Shown: positions 1-12,770, counted from the stretch's first letter. The stretch: DNA of 64,000 nucleotides from Pleurodeles waltl (GCF_031143425.1 NC_090445.1:1582228444-1582292443), one strand, 5' to 3'. Made by a program: numbers and translations. The notes: generated from the sequence alone by a model not told the origin.

Positions 1-1028
1 TAAATGTGCTTTTATAGTTGTTGTTGCTGAGTATTCTCAGGCGCTTGCCATATTCTGAGTGGTTTTTCATTGATGATGTTGTGGAAAGTAAACCCAATTA
101 TAGATTTGATTTTTGCTCTGACCGGTTTATTGTCTATGTAACCTTCCTCTGTTTGCTTTGCTCAGAATAAATCAAGTTTTTTCATATTTGTGTCTTTGAA
201 TGTTGTTATAGTTTCTTTACGAATCACATTTTTTTAGAGTTTGGTTTTGGACTGTTGGTACACAAAACAGTCTTATGTATTTCTAAATTTCCACTGATAT
301 TTTTTGGGGGAACAATAATTTTGGGTCACATGTACAGACATGCCAATGTATGAATATGTTTCACTGTGTGAGTAGGGGGCGGGGCCTGGAAGGGGGCACA
401 GCTTAGTGCCAGTTATAGCCGAAGACACTTTTTAGTCCACCGCCTCTCTCCTTCTCCATCAAAAACAAAGGCTTTGAAGCTGCTGATGATGTCCAGGGGA
501 GATTTCACACCCCTTAATGGCATCTGCTGTTCAGAGCATCTAAATAATTAGCTGGATCCATGCTCTCTCCAGGGCTTTCCAGCTAATTGTTTGCAGACCG
601 TGTGGTATCGGCTTCTCACCGGGTGACCATGTACTGTGTGACACATGGTGGGACCCTGTAAGTTGGAAGGTCTGCATGAAAAAAGTACCAGATGCAAAAG
701 TCTGGTCAGAATTTGAGATCAGTATTTTTGTGACCAGTGACATATTTTTACCAACCAACCTACGTACAAATAGGTGTGCTCGGAAAATTCAGATTAGGTT
801 CATCTCTGAGCCTGGGATATGCAAGGGAGAAGACAACAGGTGGCACCTTGTGGCTTGTGGAGTAAATCACCATAGACCACGCTGCAGAGAGATACAGCTC
901 ATGGAAATGAATTCTTGTTTCACAAAAGTGTAAATGTCAATCAAGTCTTATGTAACATATCATGGGCGGTTGACAAAATATACACATACACAGTGACACT
1001 GTCTGGGGTTTGTCTATCTGGTAAAGAT
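1..1028. other. Unassigned DNA, no gene seen
   Basis: No open frame here resembles a known protein and no clear repeat boundary is visible. The two small overlapping frames near 540-930 are on opposite strands and look like chance openings. Confidence 0.5.
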
Positions 1029-1031
1029 TAA

Positions 1032-1221
1032 GGGCCTGATTACAACTTTGGAGGAGGTGTTAATCCGTCCCAAAAGTGACGGTAAAGTGACGGATTTACC
1101 ACCAGCCGTATTACGAGTCCATAGGATATAATGGACTCGTAATACGGCTGGTGGTATATCCGTCACTTTACCGTCACTTTTGGGACGGATTAACACCTCC
1201 TCCAAAGTTGTAATCAGGCCC
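1032..1221. mobile_element. Palindromic MITE, PIF/Harbinger-like
   Basis: The element is an almost complete palindrome of 190 bp centred near 1126. It begins GGGCCTGATTACAACTTTGG and ends with the inverted complement of that sequence. The two arms of roughly 90 nt pair nearly perfectly around a short AT-rich centre. It is flanked by TAA on both sides (1029-1031 and 1222-1224), which fits the 3-bp TWA target duplication of PIF/Harbinger transposons. It has no coding capacity, so it would have needed a transposase in trans. The near-perfect arm pairing suggests either a young insertion or arm homogenisation. Superfamily assignment rests on the target duplication and GG-rich ends only. Confidence 0.85.
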
Positions 1222-1224
1222 TAA

Positions 1225-2427
1225 GAAGCATGTTCCAAAGATCTCTGGGCCTCATTTAGGATTTGGTAGAGCAGGAGTCCAACTGTAGATTGCTGGGGCT
1301 CATTCCCAGATAAACCTGAGGTCCCCCTGCACCATTTAATGATGAGCGAACCACTACTTGTATGCCAGTCAGCCCCCACTGACTGCTGGCGCACCATCAC
1401 TGCTGGTGTCCAGTCCATCATCGAGCTACTGCCTTTAGTGCATCCAGATCTCTGCAGTATTTAGGACATTCCTCCCAGGGCCATGCGCTGTGTGAAAGGG
1501 TCCTGCACTTCAGCAACATTGTTTTTGTATTTTTAGAATGTTAAGTGGGTCGCGATAACTTTGAGGCTCATCTGGCATTCTCTTTTGACAAAAGTTATTT
1601 CTTCTTCCATGACAACAGGAGAAATTTTGCCAGAAATGACCTGCCAGAGCAATGGTTCTCAGGGCTGGGCTGAGGTGAGTTGATATTAGATCGACTGCCT
1701 AAGTAACTCCTTCTGTCATAAATATGATATATATAATAAAATATGAGGAGGAAAACATTTTGTCATACTTAGTGTTCTTGTGTGATGGGTGTAGTAATCA
1801 GAGGTCATTGCTGAGGATAAAGGAGGATATATTTGTAAATATGTAGCAGAGATGAAGTGAGACTCATGTCTACTGCACTGCATGGATAATGCAGCAGGAC
1901 AGGCCTGTTTTCAACTGAATGCCTGGATGTCCAGTACTCAGTATTGACAACAGTCTTCTCAAATGTTCGATAGACATTAAACACTATTACTCCTTGTGGA
2001 AAGCTCATCAACAGTAGCCCAAATTAACATCCAACATCAAATGTAGCCTGTAGTAACATCCAAAACTGTTCAAACTTAGTCCTGAAGCCTTATCAAGATC
2101 CCCAAAACGTGGAGGACCAATTCCACCCCCAAAATGTCCTCCCAGCTCACAGGTCTTGCAATTGAGTGACAATGAGGCAGAATAGATTTACAGTTTGACT
2201 TTGCAGTCGGTTTTCAAAAGTTGCACGGTCACTTGGCCAGCAGGTACCGGTCTTAGAAGCTGAGTGTGGCCGCAGATTGGTCAGTGACATCTCAGGTGGA
2301 GTGGTGCGTGGTGACAGATGTCTCTTAGGGTGAGAAGAGCTGGTCTCTTTCCAGACACTCTTCAGCAGAGTACAAGCAAACTCCGAAGACTTTTGGGAAC
2401 AGGAAAGCCCTACAAGTAGGCAGAGCA
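1225..2427. other. Unassigned; possible 5' end of another GGCC-ended repeat
   Basis: A string GGGCCTCATTTAGG at about 1247 resembles the terminal sequence of GGCC-ended MITEs. No matching inverted end was found downstream, so this could be a truncated copy or coincidence. The rest of the interval shows no supported gene. Confidence 0.3.
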
Positions 2428-2698
2428 TAATTTGTAAATAAAACATGCCAATGCCCAAAGCTCTCCTCTGAATCACATGGCTGCTACAATTAAATGTGCA
2501 AGAACAGAATACTGAGGCAGCTTCCTGAAGACATCTCGGGCCCCTTACAGCCACTCCCTGGCCCTTCAGCTCACTCTTCCAGCTTTCTGTTTTCTCCCTT
2601 TGGGACGCTTTTCCGTTTTTCTCTTTCTCCATCTCTCCCATATGTCTTTTGCTCGCAGTAAAATGCTTGAGGCAGAAAAATAAGTGCCAGCCCTCAAA
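2428..2698 (-). repeat. Dispersed repeat, copy A (partner at 31771-32040)
   Basis: Read on the minus strand, this stretch aligns along its length with plus-strand 31771-32040. Both begin near TTGAGGGCYGGCACTTATTT, both carry GAGTGAGCTGAAGGG and GGAGTGGCTGTAA, and both end near an AT-rich string containing TTTATTT and CAAATTA. The 164-codon open frame on the minus strand inside copy A is not preserved in copy B and is probably not a gene. Class is not determined; it could be internal sequence of a larger non-autonomous DNA element or a SINE-like unit. Confidence 0.6.
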
Positions 2699-5600
2699 AA
2701 TATATGCCGGTGCGCCACACCAGATACCACTGGCTCAAATTAAGCACTGCAAGTAGGTCTTCCATTTCCAAACGTCTACAGGACCCTTAGTGTCAGGAAG
2801 CACTCACAATCAACTGTGATCAGAGCTCACTTCCACTCATATAATTGGACCCACCTGACAATTTTCTGGCTGAGGGAGCTGATTGGGCACTGAGGGTGTC
2901 TAGTTCACACCTGGGCGGTCCTATAAACCATTGTCTCATTGGGTTTATCTGGTGCATGCCGTTGCATGCCTGGTACAAGGTGCCCCTGACAGAGAGGGCC
3001 ACCATTTCGTCTGTCGGTGCTTTTTGGGCTCTCAATTACTTCCTGTGAAGGGGGTCGTACGATTAGCCCAGAGCACAATCCTCGTGGCCTCCACATTGCC
3101 TTGGTGGCTCAGTGTGTATGTAATAAATGCTCTTGCCAGTGTTTGGGGTTGGTACACCATAGCAGGAAAAAGAGTTGTGTCCTCGATACAAGGAAAGACG
3201 AAGGAGCACTGACTACTTAACGCTAATGCAGTGGTGAGATGCTCACTGACTAGGAGAAGGATGGTCAGTAGATAAATGACACTTGTTGCCTTGTCACAAC
3301 TTAGTACTCCGGTGTAGACACATCTACCCACTGCCTCCCTTAAGTGGGTGTGACATGAAGACAGGGATGTTCACAACACGTGTGCATGCCAAAAGCAATG
3401 CAAGGTACCCGATGACGAGGATTTATCACAAACAAGAGATGGAGAAGACAATGCACCTGCTAGTCAAACCTAGAAAAGGAGGCAACAAACTCTCAACAAC
3501 TACTTCTCAGACAAGGCAACATGCAGTGCATACTGGATAGAGTTTCTTTCTTTAAAATATTCACTTGAAATTTCCCCTTGACAGACTTAAGATCAGACAA
3601 ATACATCTATATGTCTGCCAGTCCAGTGATCAATGTGGCACCGACATAAGAGCAACACCAAATGGCACAATGGACCTTTAAATACAAGCCACAGATTTAC
3701 ATCACACACCAAGATAATTGTACAGTATGTTCTGCATCTCTTCTGTCATGTTCGCTCATCTATGCACAGAGAAATGACTTACACCTCAGAAGTGCTGGCA
3801 ATCATTTACTCATGGAGCTTGGATATAATCACACTGCAGACAATGTGCCATTACGAGATATTTTTAATATTCAATATGACAGACACGCAACAAATCCAAC
3901 AGTGAATGTCACTGTTTTTCCACAAATAATTACATTTTAAATATGTTAGAAACCACAGCTGTAAAAATGTAATTTCGAAAAAAAACATCACTGAGAACAG
4001 CAAGGCTGTCATGCTTAGTATGGCATGTGGACGACTGACTGTGTCCTCAATACTTCCTAGCTGTCTTGTAAACCATAACCGCCCCACAGCCAGTCCCTGC
4101 CCACGAGGCTCTGCCCCGCTACAGTGGATACAATAGCGATGTCTGAAGTATTACAGTCTGGTGGGGAAGTGGGGTTGTGTACCTCCTCTTTTCATGGGAA
4201 CTTGATTTCACATTGGCACCTGTGGTCGCCATAAGCCCCACCCCATATCACCAGAGACATGTGCCATGTTGTGCTAAAGGTCCATGGTGCACCTGCTTAG
4301 TAATATGCTGGGAGTGACAAGGCATGGCCCAGACTGGGCAAGTGCACAGTAGCAGGCACTGTGGGATTACCTACATAGAAAGAGCAGAAACATGTCAGCT
4401 AACAATCTACAGCATTAACCACTGTGCTGAGACCATCTGCCCTTTATTACCTGAGAAGACCAAATCATTATCTCTGCAGCTTAGTGGTGGTGCTATATAG
4501 GCCTTTGGGTGGCACTAATGCACGGGTGCCATGGTGCAGGCTACTGCTTTAAAATGTGACTTGGGACACGTGAGGGGTTGCATTGTTCTGCTGTTGTTGT
4601 GTACATAAACAGTCAATTTATGACACATTGGCTATGGGATTCGGAGCCAGCTCCTTCTTGTCCAGCTCCAGGAGAATACGGGGTAACGCTTGCAATCTCA
4701 AGGTTCCTGCATCTTTCTTTGTCACTTGTTGCATGTTGCTATCCACATCAACATCTCTATGTGCTGCAGTGTCCCTGGGGTGGGTAGCTTTTGTATATAT
4801 GGTAGAAGAGGGCACAAGTATGGCAGGGGTGCTGGTGGTGTAGGTGTCCTCCAGTCTGTGTTGTGTGCTTGCTTTAATGGAACACCCTGAGACAAGAAGT
4901 CAAGTATACTTGTTGGTTGAGGGGTGCATTTTAACACACTTTGAGTGCCAGTATCCTTACATTTACAGCCCAATTTACCTTGGTGAACAGGCACCATGGA
5001 GTCCAGAAGTCCTTCCACTCACCCAGGCAATGGAAAAACCATGTCCCTTGACTGCTTCCTCAAAAAATGTCTCGTATCTAGAAGAATATAAGTTGTCTGT
5101 GCTTGTATCTCCTAAATCTTTGCCACTGAGTATTAGAGACAATTATCTGCAACAATGTTCTCTAACTGTTAATACTCCATGCAGACTGTCCATCCAGCCA
5201 CTTTGATGGCAGCAGTTGTTGATATGGTACCATAACACTCAGGGGAAGAGCTTTTACACATGGATTTCCTGGTAGCAGACACAGCCTAGTGGCTAGGTAC
5301 TTGTAAAGCACCATAAACCTAAAATGATATCTAGGCTTTTGTGCTCATCCTCATGGTAGGGTTAGATGAACAGCCAAACCTCCAATATATTTTTAAAGAT
5401 TTTAACTCAATCAATTTTCATAATCCATTCAGGGGCCTGAAGCACAAATTTGCATGCTCTACTTATGGTACCCTTGTCCAAATGTACTTTTTGTTGACCC
5501 GGAATCCTGAGTAATAACCTCTCAATAGATCTTTAAGCTTAATATGGGATGTGGTCCACAATTCTGGTTTTCAAAAGTTACAGCCTCTCCAAAAGCAGTC

Positions 5601-6022
5601 TCCACGTTTACCTAATGCTTGTCTTCTGACCCTACAAAAGTTCTGAGGCCGCAAATTAAAATGTGGCAGGACGAGGCTAAGAAAGAATGGAGAATTCGAC
5701 AAAACTCAGTTTTAAATCCCCCTCAGCCCCTTCCCACCCATGCTGAATAATGCTTGCTCAGTGCTCAGTGTTAGTACGAAGTTAAAAAATGTTCTAGGAA
5801 ATCTTGCAATTCAAATAAAGCTCAGTGCCTGTAACAGATGTGAGATAGGGTGCAGATAACTTTTGGAACTGTCTCATTGAAGAACATGTATATATTGCAA
5901 AGTGTGATAAACCTTGCCTTCAGTTTGAACTGCCTGCCTTTGAGGCATATGCAGGAGCCTGCTGCTCGTTTTCAGCGCAGCCGTACATTTTTGCTGAAAC
6001 CAACCCTCCTGGTATGTTATGT
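2699..6022. other. Unassigned DNA, no gene seen
   Basis: Several frames of 60-120 codons exist on both strands, but they overlap each other, lack recognisable domains and have no splice-flanked character I can defend. No terminal repeats or microsatellites of note were found. Confidence 0.5.
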
Positions 6023-6070
6023 AGATTTGTATAGCGCACTAATCACCCGTGAGGGTTTCCAGGTACTTGG
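6023..6070 (-). mobile_element. 3'-terminal scrap of an L2-like LINE
   Basis: The plus-strand string GATTTGTATAGCGCACTAAT followed by CACCCGTGAGGGT closely matches the 3' non-coding end of the larger L2-like LINE at about 9342-9385, in the same orientation. Only the 3' tail is present, as expected for a severely 5'-truncated LINE insertion. The remaining sequence shows no coding part. Confidence 0.55.
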
Positions 6071-9000
6071 GCAGGTATGTAGGTTTGTGATCCCAGTAGT
6101 TCCTTATTACTGAACTCTGCAAAAACCTTCAATTATTGCCTTTTTAATAGTCTACTTTTTGGGACATTTTGGAGGCTTCTTACATATTAGGACAATAAAA
6201 AATGTGTGATAATTGGGAATTTCCGCCTAATCCTTGTGTTTGTTTTTTTAAGTTTTCCGTTCAATTCAGTTGCATAGCAAGGGTTTCATGGACACTAACG
6301 CAAGCTAGAAAAGTGAACTCACCTCTCCATAGTGAAAGCCAGTCACAGTCGAAGTGCAGTGGGACCATCACACAACTGGGCCCTGGTGTCACTGAACATG
6401 CTGCACTAACGAACTGAACTGCTCTATTAATTCCAGCAAGTCTGATTTAGAGAGATAACATCTAAGTCTTCGATAAGAATTGTACTGCAAGATTTGGTGC
6501 GTTATCGCAGCCAGTGAAATCTGAAATCCCCAGCAATTGGGAAAAACATGCAGATTTTACTGCTTTGCACGTTCACCTGGCCTTTTTCTCATGTTAAAAT
6601 TCAGTAGGTTTGACTTGTCAAAATTTTAAAGTGGGAAAAAACGGTGTGGGCGAATTTTATCGCACCCTTGTAATTGCAACACATACAGAAAGTCAGGTGG
6701 TGTTGGTCAGGGATCAATAAGCAGACACTCAGAATGGAGACCTATGAGATGTAACGTGACAGTCAGGCTAATAGATACCAATGTGCGCAGAGCACATGTA
6801 GCAGCACAGAGACAGATGAGGTGTGACTGCTGTAATGGGGGCACTAGGCCCTTATGCTACTAAAGAAGATGACACGGACACACTAGTTGGGTTCTGGTAA
6901 CTGACCACGGGCACGTGCACCCGGTCCTTTCTATTGGCAGGGTCACCTGACCGGTGACGCCTGTGTCAGATGGGTGTGGGGCGAGTGGCTGGTGGAACAC
7001 TAGAACGTGTCCAGCAGGACACTACAACTGCAGCATTTAGAGATCGACACATCGAATTTCTGTAAAGTCTTGCATAGCAAATTCAAAATTACTAGTACAT
7101 ACTAAGAAATAAATACATGCAATGATTGGTATGCTAAACTATCCTTCATCATTTCCCCAAAACCAGTTCTATGAGCTATAGTTATCGGAGTTTACGCCTC
7201 CTACGTCCCGCTGTACAATCAGTCCCCAGGGAGCCGTTTTAGCTGCACTGACAGCCTGGCGCGGCCTTTGCTGCAGCTGCGCAGGGCACTTCATGCCCGC
7301 GTGCAGGTGTTTCTGATTCAGAACCCTCTGAGATTGTGATGTAGTAAACCATGCGCCCCCACTTCTTGCCAGGTGCAAAGTGCTGCTGCGGCGCATGCCC
7401 AGTCAAGAGCCATGAGCCGCGAGCCAAAAGGAAGAGAGAGAATACAGGTGCATTCACGTACCTGTCAGCGGAATAGGATGACGCGGCACAAAGCCCGCAT
7501 CTCTGGGGTCACATACATCCCTTTTGCCAAGTAAGCCTATATCTCTCTGAAAGAACGCTTAGGTTCACATTATTTACAAAAATGGCAAAGTGACCCCTTC
7601 TTTTTACCAGGTAAGTCTGAAACAATGCGTGTACTCATTCTACGAATCACAGAGCGCAGAGCGAATGCCTCTCACTTTCCAAGGGAGATTTGGGAGAAGG
7701 GTCTCCTTCATGAAATAATTCACGGAACAGAGCGAACCCATGCACCTACAGTAGGGTGTCTAACCTTTTCTATAAAAGAACTGCGTATGATTAATGTAAA
7801 TATACCTGAAGCTAAATTAGTATCACAATATTGACCAGAGTAGACATGATGAATTAAGCGGCCACCTCACGCAGGATTAAAGTAATGGCCTCTCCTGTGC
7901 ACCAGGCAAGGTTACCATTAGCAATGTAATAAAACATTTTCAGTAGGAAATACTTCTACCTGAGGAAAGAAATACCAGCCTCGCAGCAAATCTCCTCTAG
8001 ACATAAGAACATAACATCAGCATAATATGCCCACAATTTAGCATGAATTAACATCCAACTCTCAGCATTTAAATGTATTAGTTCACTCAACAATAAATTG
8101 TGCTTCTCCATGCACTACTTATGACAGTACATATTACAACCATCATGCCATATTACATGATATATTTGATGACATCACTGATGACATCTCACAGTAGCCC
8201 ATCAAGTACGTCACTGATGGCATCACTGATAACATAAGTAATATACACCATATAGTTAGTGTGTATACACCAGGAGATCCATACCATAGAAGTACATGAA
8301 TCCTTGGAAGCAATTGTAATTGTACATGTCTAACGTTTTATGTTGCACTGTTTACAAGCACTATTGTTTGGGGTGGAAGTAGCGCTCCAAGATAAGGTAA
8401 AGGTTCAGCTTCCCTGGTGTTTGTTGTAGAGCTATGATTGAAAGTAGGTTGTGGCTTAAAGTGAAAGCTTGTTTTAAAAAATCTGCGAGAAAGTCTAAAG
8501 CTGCTGTTGAAATTGATTATCCACCAGTGAATACCCGACTACATGCCCTGTTAAATACTTGCAATGCAGTGGTATGCTCAAATCTATGCAACAAGGACAC
8601 TTACAAGGTGTGGATGTTTACGTACATAACATTTCTGCAGATTTTGATGTGCTGCAGATTGTATTATAATATACTGTGAAGGACGGTCCTATTTAATGTG
8701 GTTTATGTCACACTGATGTTGTAAGCATGGCTGTAAGGTAGTATGCCACTGTGCCCATATCAGGAATATGTGGTGTATTTTATAACTATGGAGAGTTGTC
8801 CTTAGGGTCTCACAGGTGCCGCCATTTCAGTGACTAATGTATACTTGTCAACCATTTCACCTAAAACTGGGGTCCATGTGAAGTCTTTAAGTGGTAATCT
8901 CAATAAGGTTAATTGAAACTTGTCCACAGGTGCAGAGTGTTGAATTACTTCAGGTCCAAAAACACTATAGAATTGGGGTCACAATGATTGTATGACGTCA

Positions 9001-9252
9001 ACAGTAATGTCAGAAATGATATAATTTGAGCTATCATCAGTAATGTCCTCAGTGATATCATTTAACATGTCATGAGTGGTGTAATATGTGAGATCATACG
9101 CAGTGGATGGCAGGGCTCAAGGTAAAGTTAGCGCAATGTCATAACTTGTAAATTTCAGTCATTTTTTTTGTTTTTAAACATAGCACCATATTAATCTTTG
9201 TTTTTTTGTGTGAATTTCTAGGGTTTGTTGATCATATGCACCAACCAACTCC
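6071..9252. other. Unassigned DNA with TGACATCA-like short repeats
   Basis: No gene is supported. Around 8160-8235 and 8990-9090 there are several variants of GATGACATCACTGATGAC and related TGAC/ATCA strings on both strands, which look like a small degenerate repeat. A GC-richer stretch at 7190-7450 has short frames without recognisable domains. Confidence 0.4.
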
Positions 9253-9258
9253 TGTGTC

Positions 9259-9298
<40 letters not shown>

Positions 9299-9299
9299 A
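9253..9299. repeat. Compound (TG)n(TA)n microsatellite
   Basis: About nine TG steps, with one TC interruption, run straight into about ten TA steps just past the 3' end of the L2-like LINE. Dinucleotide tracts often lie next to LINE tails. Confidence 0.95.
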
Positions 9300-9425
9300 C
9301 ACAGAAACACTGTGGGGTTGCCAATGTATATCAATCAATATCAGGGATTTATAAAACGCACTAGTCACCCGTGAGGGTCTCAAGCTGCTGGGGAGGGGGG
9401 GTGGAGAAGGTGGGGGGAGGTGCTG

Positions 9426-12176
9426 CTACTGCTTGTACAGCCAGGTCTTGAGAAGTTTCCTGAAGGTAAGGAGGTCTTTGGTCTGGCGCAGGTGGGTGGG
9501 AAGAGTGTTCCCCGTTTTGGCCTCGAGGTGCGAGAATGATCTACTGCCGGTTGTAGTTCTACAGATGCGTGGGACAGTTGTGAGAGTGAGGTCGGCAGAG
9601 CGGAGATGCCGGATCGGGGTGTAGAAGGAGAGTCGTCTGTTGAGGTATTCTGGCCGGTGTTGTCCAGTGTTTTGTGGGCGTGGGTGAGGAGTTTGAAGGT
9701 GATTCTCTTGTTGACTAGGAGCCAGTGCAGGTTTTTCAGGTGGTCTGTGACGTGGCAATGGCGGGGGATGTCCAGGATGAGGCGTGCGGAGGCCTTCTGA
9801 ATGCATTGCAGCCTCTTCTGGAGTTTGGCTGTGGTTCCTTCGTAGAGGGCATTGCCGTAGTCCAGCTTGCTTCTTACGAGGGCTTGGGTGACTGTTCTTC
9901 TGGTTTTGGTGGGTATCGATTTGTAGATCTTTCGGAGCATGCAGAGGGTGTTGAAGCAGGAGGAGGAGATGGCATTGACTTGCTGGTCATGGATAGTGAG
10001 GGGTCCAAGATGAATCCTAGGTTGCGTGTGTGCTCGGTGGGAGTAGGAGTGGTTCCAAAAGTGGCAGGCCACCAGGAGTCATCCCATGCGGAGGGGGTGG
10101 AGCCGAAGATGAGGACTTCCATCTTGTCGGAATTGAGTTTGAGGCAGCTGCTCTTCATCCATTCGGCGATGGCCTTCATTCCTTCATGGAGGTAGGTCTT
10201 TGAGGAGTCAGTGGTGAGGGAGAGGATCAGCTGGGTGTTGTCAGTGTATGAGATGATGTTGAGGTTGTGGGATCGGGCGATGTTAGCGAGTGGGGCCATG
10301 TAGACGTTGAAAAGGGTCGGGCTGAGGGACAAACTCTGGGGTACGTTGCAGATGATTTCGGTGGCCTCATAGCGGAATGGGGGGAGATGGACTTTCTGGG
10401 TTCTGCTAGTGAGAAAGGAGGTGACCCAGTCCAGGGCTCTGTCGTGGATTCCAGCATTGCTGAGGCGTGAGCGTAGGGTGTGGTGGCAGGCGGTGTCAAA
10501 CGCAGCCAAGAGGTCCAGGAGGATGAGGGCTGTGGTTTCACCGCTGTCCAGTATGGTTCTGATGTTGTCCGTGGCGGCGATGAGGGATGTTTCAGTGCTG
10601 TGGTTGCTACATAATCTAGATTGGGAAGGGTCCAGAGTGCGGTTCTCCTCTAGGAAGCAGGTTAGTTGTCTGTTGATGGCCTTCTCGATTACTTTTCCCA
10701 GGTAAGGGGAGCAGGGAGATAGGCGGAAGTTCTTGAGGTCCTTTGGGGCCGCCTTGGGTTTTTTGAGGAGGGCGTTGATCTCAGCGTGTTTCCAGCTCTC
10801 CGGGAAGGTGGTGGACTCGAAGGAGCTGTTGATGATCTTCCGTAGTTGGGGTGCGATGATGGAGCTTGCTTTGTTGAGGATGTGGTGAGGGCAGGGGTCA
10901 GATGGAGAGCTGGAGTGGATGGTGTTCATGATTTCGATGGTGTCGTCGTTGAGGGGGGTTGAGGAGAGCAGGAGGTTGGTCAGAGGTGAATCTGTGGTGT
11001 TGGTGGTTGCTGGGGGGATCTGGGTGCTGAAGCTGTTGTGGATGTCTGCAATCTTGCAGTGGAAGTAGGAGGCTAGGGAGTCGCAGAGGTCTTGGTATGG
11101 CGGGATGTCATTGGTGTTGGAGCTGGGGTTGGAGAGTTCCTTCATGACGTTGAAGAGCTCCTTGTGGCTGTGTGCGTTGTTGTTGATTCGGTCTTTGAAG
11201 GCGGTTCTTTTGGCAGCTCGGATGAGTTGACGGTGTTTGTGGATGGCGTTTTTGAAGGCTGTGTGGTTGTCCAGAGTCTGATTTTGGTGCCTCTTTCTTT
11301 CGAGTCTTCGGCAGCTTTGCTTAGATTCGTGGAGGTCAGCAGTAAACCAGAAGGCCTTTTTGTCGGTGCGTCTATTGGAGGGATTCTTGATTGGGTCGAG
11401 AGTATCAGCACAGGTGTTGACCCATTGCCTGAAGTTGCAGGCAGCTACATCAGTGTTGGTGGTGTCGATGGGTGGGTTCTGGAAGAGGGTCGTGATAAGT
11501 TGGTCGTCAGTGACCTTGTTCCAACTGTGGTGGGGGATCCGTTGTGTGTGGTGGTATGTTGTGGATTTCTTGAAGGAGAAGTGGATGCAGCGGTGGTCTG
11601 TCCGGTGGAGTTTGGTGGTGTGGCTGACAGAGACGTGATTGCTGGCGGAGAAAATAGGGTCGAGTGTGTGTCCTGCGGAGTGGGTTGATGGTGTGACAAG
11701 CTGTTTGAGGCCGAGGTTAGAGTGGTTGTCGAGCAGGGTGGCGGTGTTGTTGTCGTTGGTGTTCTCGAGGTGGAAGTTTAAGTCTCCGAGGAGTATGTAG
11801 TCAGTGGATGTGAGAGCGAGATTGCTGATGATGTCGGTAAAGGAGTCACTGAATTGCTGTAGTGGGCCGGGGGCCTGCAGACGAGGGTCCCTCGGAGGGT
11901 GGTGTTTTGGTCAGTGTGGATTTGGAAGGACAGGAGTTCGGCAGTGCTGAGGGTGTCTTCGGTGTTGGTCGTGATCCTGAGGGTGTTCTTGTGGATGATG
12001 GCGATGCCTCCTCCTGGTTTGTTGGAGCGGTCCCTGATGGCTATGGTGATGTCAGGCGCTGAGGAAGGGCTCATCCAGGCCTCGGTCAGGAAGGCGACAT
12101 CTGGGGAGGCTGAGCCTAGTAGATTCCATAGCTCTACTGCATGCTTGTGGATGGAGTGGGTGTTGAGGAGGATACA
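9426..12176 (-). pseudogene. L2-like ORF2 pseudogene: endonuclease and reverse transcriptase
   Basis: The intact family protein nicks target DNA and copies the element RNA at the nick. In order on the minus strand: the endonuclease N-terminus (LLNTHSIHKHAVELWNLL) begins about 12171; LTEAW follows at about 12090; the GDLNFH motif lies near 11770; THSAGHTLDP lies near 11675; a linker spans about 11630-11160; the reverse transcriptase lies in an open frame at 11145-9874; the C-terminal domain ends at a stop near 9426. Breaks: an in-frame TGA at 12177-12179 just upstream (probably a decayed CGA), and 1-nt-type frameshifts near 11865-11880, 9975-9990 and 9640-9660. The catalytic YADD box reads YTDN at 10237-10248, so a metal-binding aspartate is lost. 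Long plus-strand frames over this interval are antisense shadows. Confidence 0.9.
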
Positions 12177-12179
12177 TCA

Positions 12180-12735
12180 GAGATGGTTGTGTCCTGCCTT
12201 GGTGGGTCGTTGGCGTGGAGGCTGGTGAAGGTGCAGTTCTGGCAGGAGAAGGGTCTGTGGGTGGTCTGCGGGGAGGTTTGAAGGCAGACGGGAGGGCAGC
12301 CGATGTTGAGGGCGCAGAGGGTGGTGGCGTCGTATTGAAGACGTGCGTGGCGGCGGTGGGAGTATGGGAGCCGGGCGTTCTGGCGCTGGGTGCGGTCCAG
12401 GTGGCGGCCGCCATTAAGTAGCGTGGTGGGGGGAGGAGAGGACATCTGGGAAGTGGGAGGGAGGCGAAAAAACAGCACGAAAAAGGAGGCGGAGCCAAAA
12501 AAGGGGCAGGCCGTGGGGGCAGCAGTGCGAGCGAGAGAGAGGGAGGAGAGCGAAAGTGAGAGAGAGAGAGAGCGGAGTGAGAGAGAAACGAGGATAAAGA
12601 CCACCAAGGGACAGTAGTGGAGCAGAGAGCAAAGCAAAGCAAAAGGAGGAGAGAGGCAGAAGGTAGCCTAGTAGGAAAGCAGAGCTCTCCCACTAGACAC
12701 CAGGCGCAGCCAGAGGCCTGCGGTTGGAGGAGGGC
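12180..12735 (-). other. GC-rich 5' region of the L2-like LINE
   Basis: On the minus strand this leader is pyrimidine-rich with runs of CTCTCTCT (about 12555-12570) and several CpG-rich patches, unlike the AT-rich flanks. It probably corresponds to the 5' untranslated or promoter region and an ill-defined N-terminal extension. Two overlapping open frames of 167 and 213 codons run through it in different registers, but their composition is driven by the CT repeats, so neither is called a gene. Confidence 0.55.
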
Positions 12736-12738
12736 CTC

Positions 12739-12764
12739 GAACTCCTGACAGGTGTCAGGAGTTC
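12739..12764. repeat. Perfect inverted repeat at the LINE 5' end
   Basis: GAACTCCTGACA is followed by a 2-nt spacer and then its exact complement TGTCAGGAGTTC, a 12-bp stem. It lies at the apparent 5' extremity of the L2-like LINE. Confidence 0.9.
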
Positions 12765-12770
12765 AGAGGA

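Larger units (their letters stand above)
9330..12770 (-). mobile_element. L2-like (CR1 group) LINE, near full length, dead
   Basis: Read on the minus strand, the element runs from a GC-rich, pyrimidine-rich 5' region (about 12770-12180) through an apurinic endonuclease and reverse transcriptase to a short 3' tail near 9330. The tail contains the same CACCCGTGAGGGT-type box (on the plus strand) seen at 6023-6070. Coding identity is clear from the endonuclease signature GDLNFH, the THSAGHTLDPIFS block, the AAFDT block of the reverse transcriptase and the C-terminal LRS...VPR segment. The reading frame is broken at several places, so the copy cannot encode a working protein. A (TG)n(TA)n tract lies just beyond the 3' end. 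Target duplications were not resolved. Confidence 0.9.

Noticed and set aside
8155..8240. TGACATCA strings as a CRE-type promoter cluster
   Set aside because: They look like a degenerate local repeat and no gene or start site is nearby.
9725..10195. 156-codon plus-strand frame (and 11092-11688, 198 codons)
   Set aside because: Both lie antisense to the L2-like LINE reverse transcriptase and endonuclease. Their openness follows from the codon bias of the real minus-strand frame.
12052..12693. 213-codon minus-strand frame as a host gene
   Set aside because: Composition is dictated by CT-rich repeats. The 3' part overlaps the LINE endonuclease start in the wrong frame.
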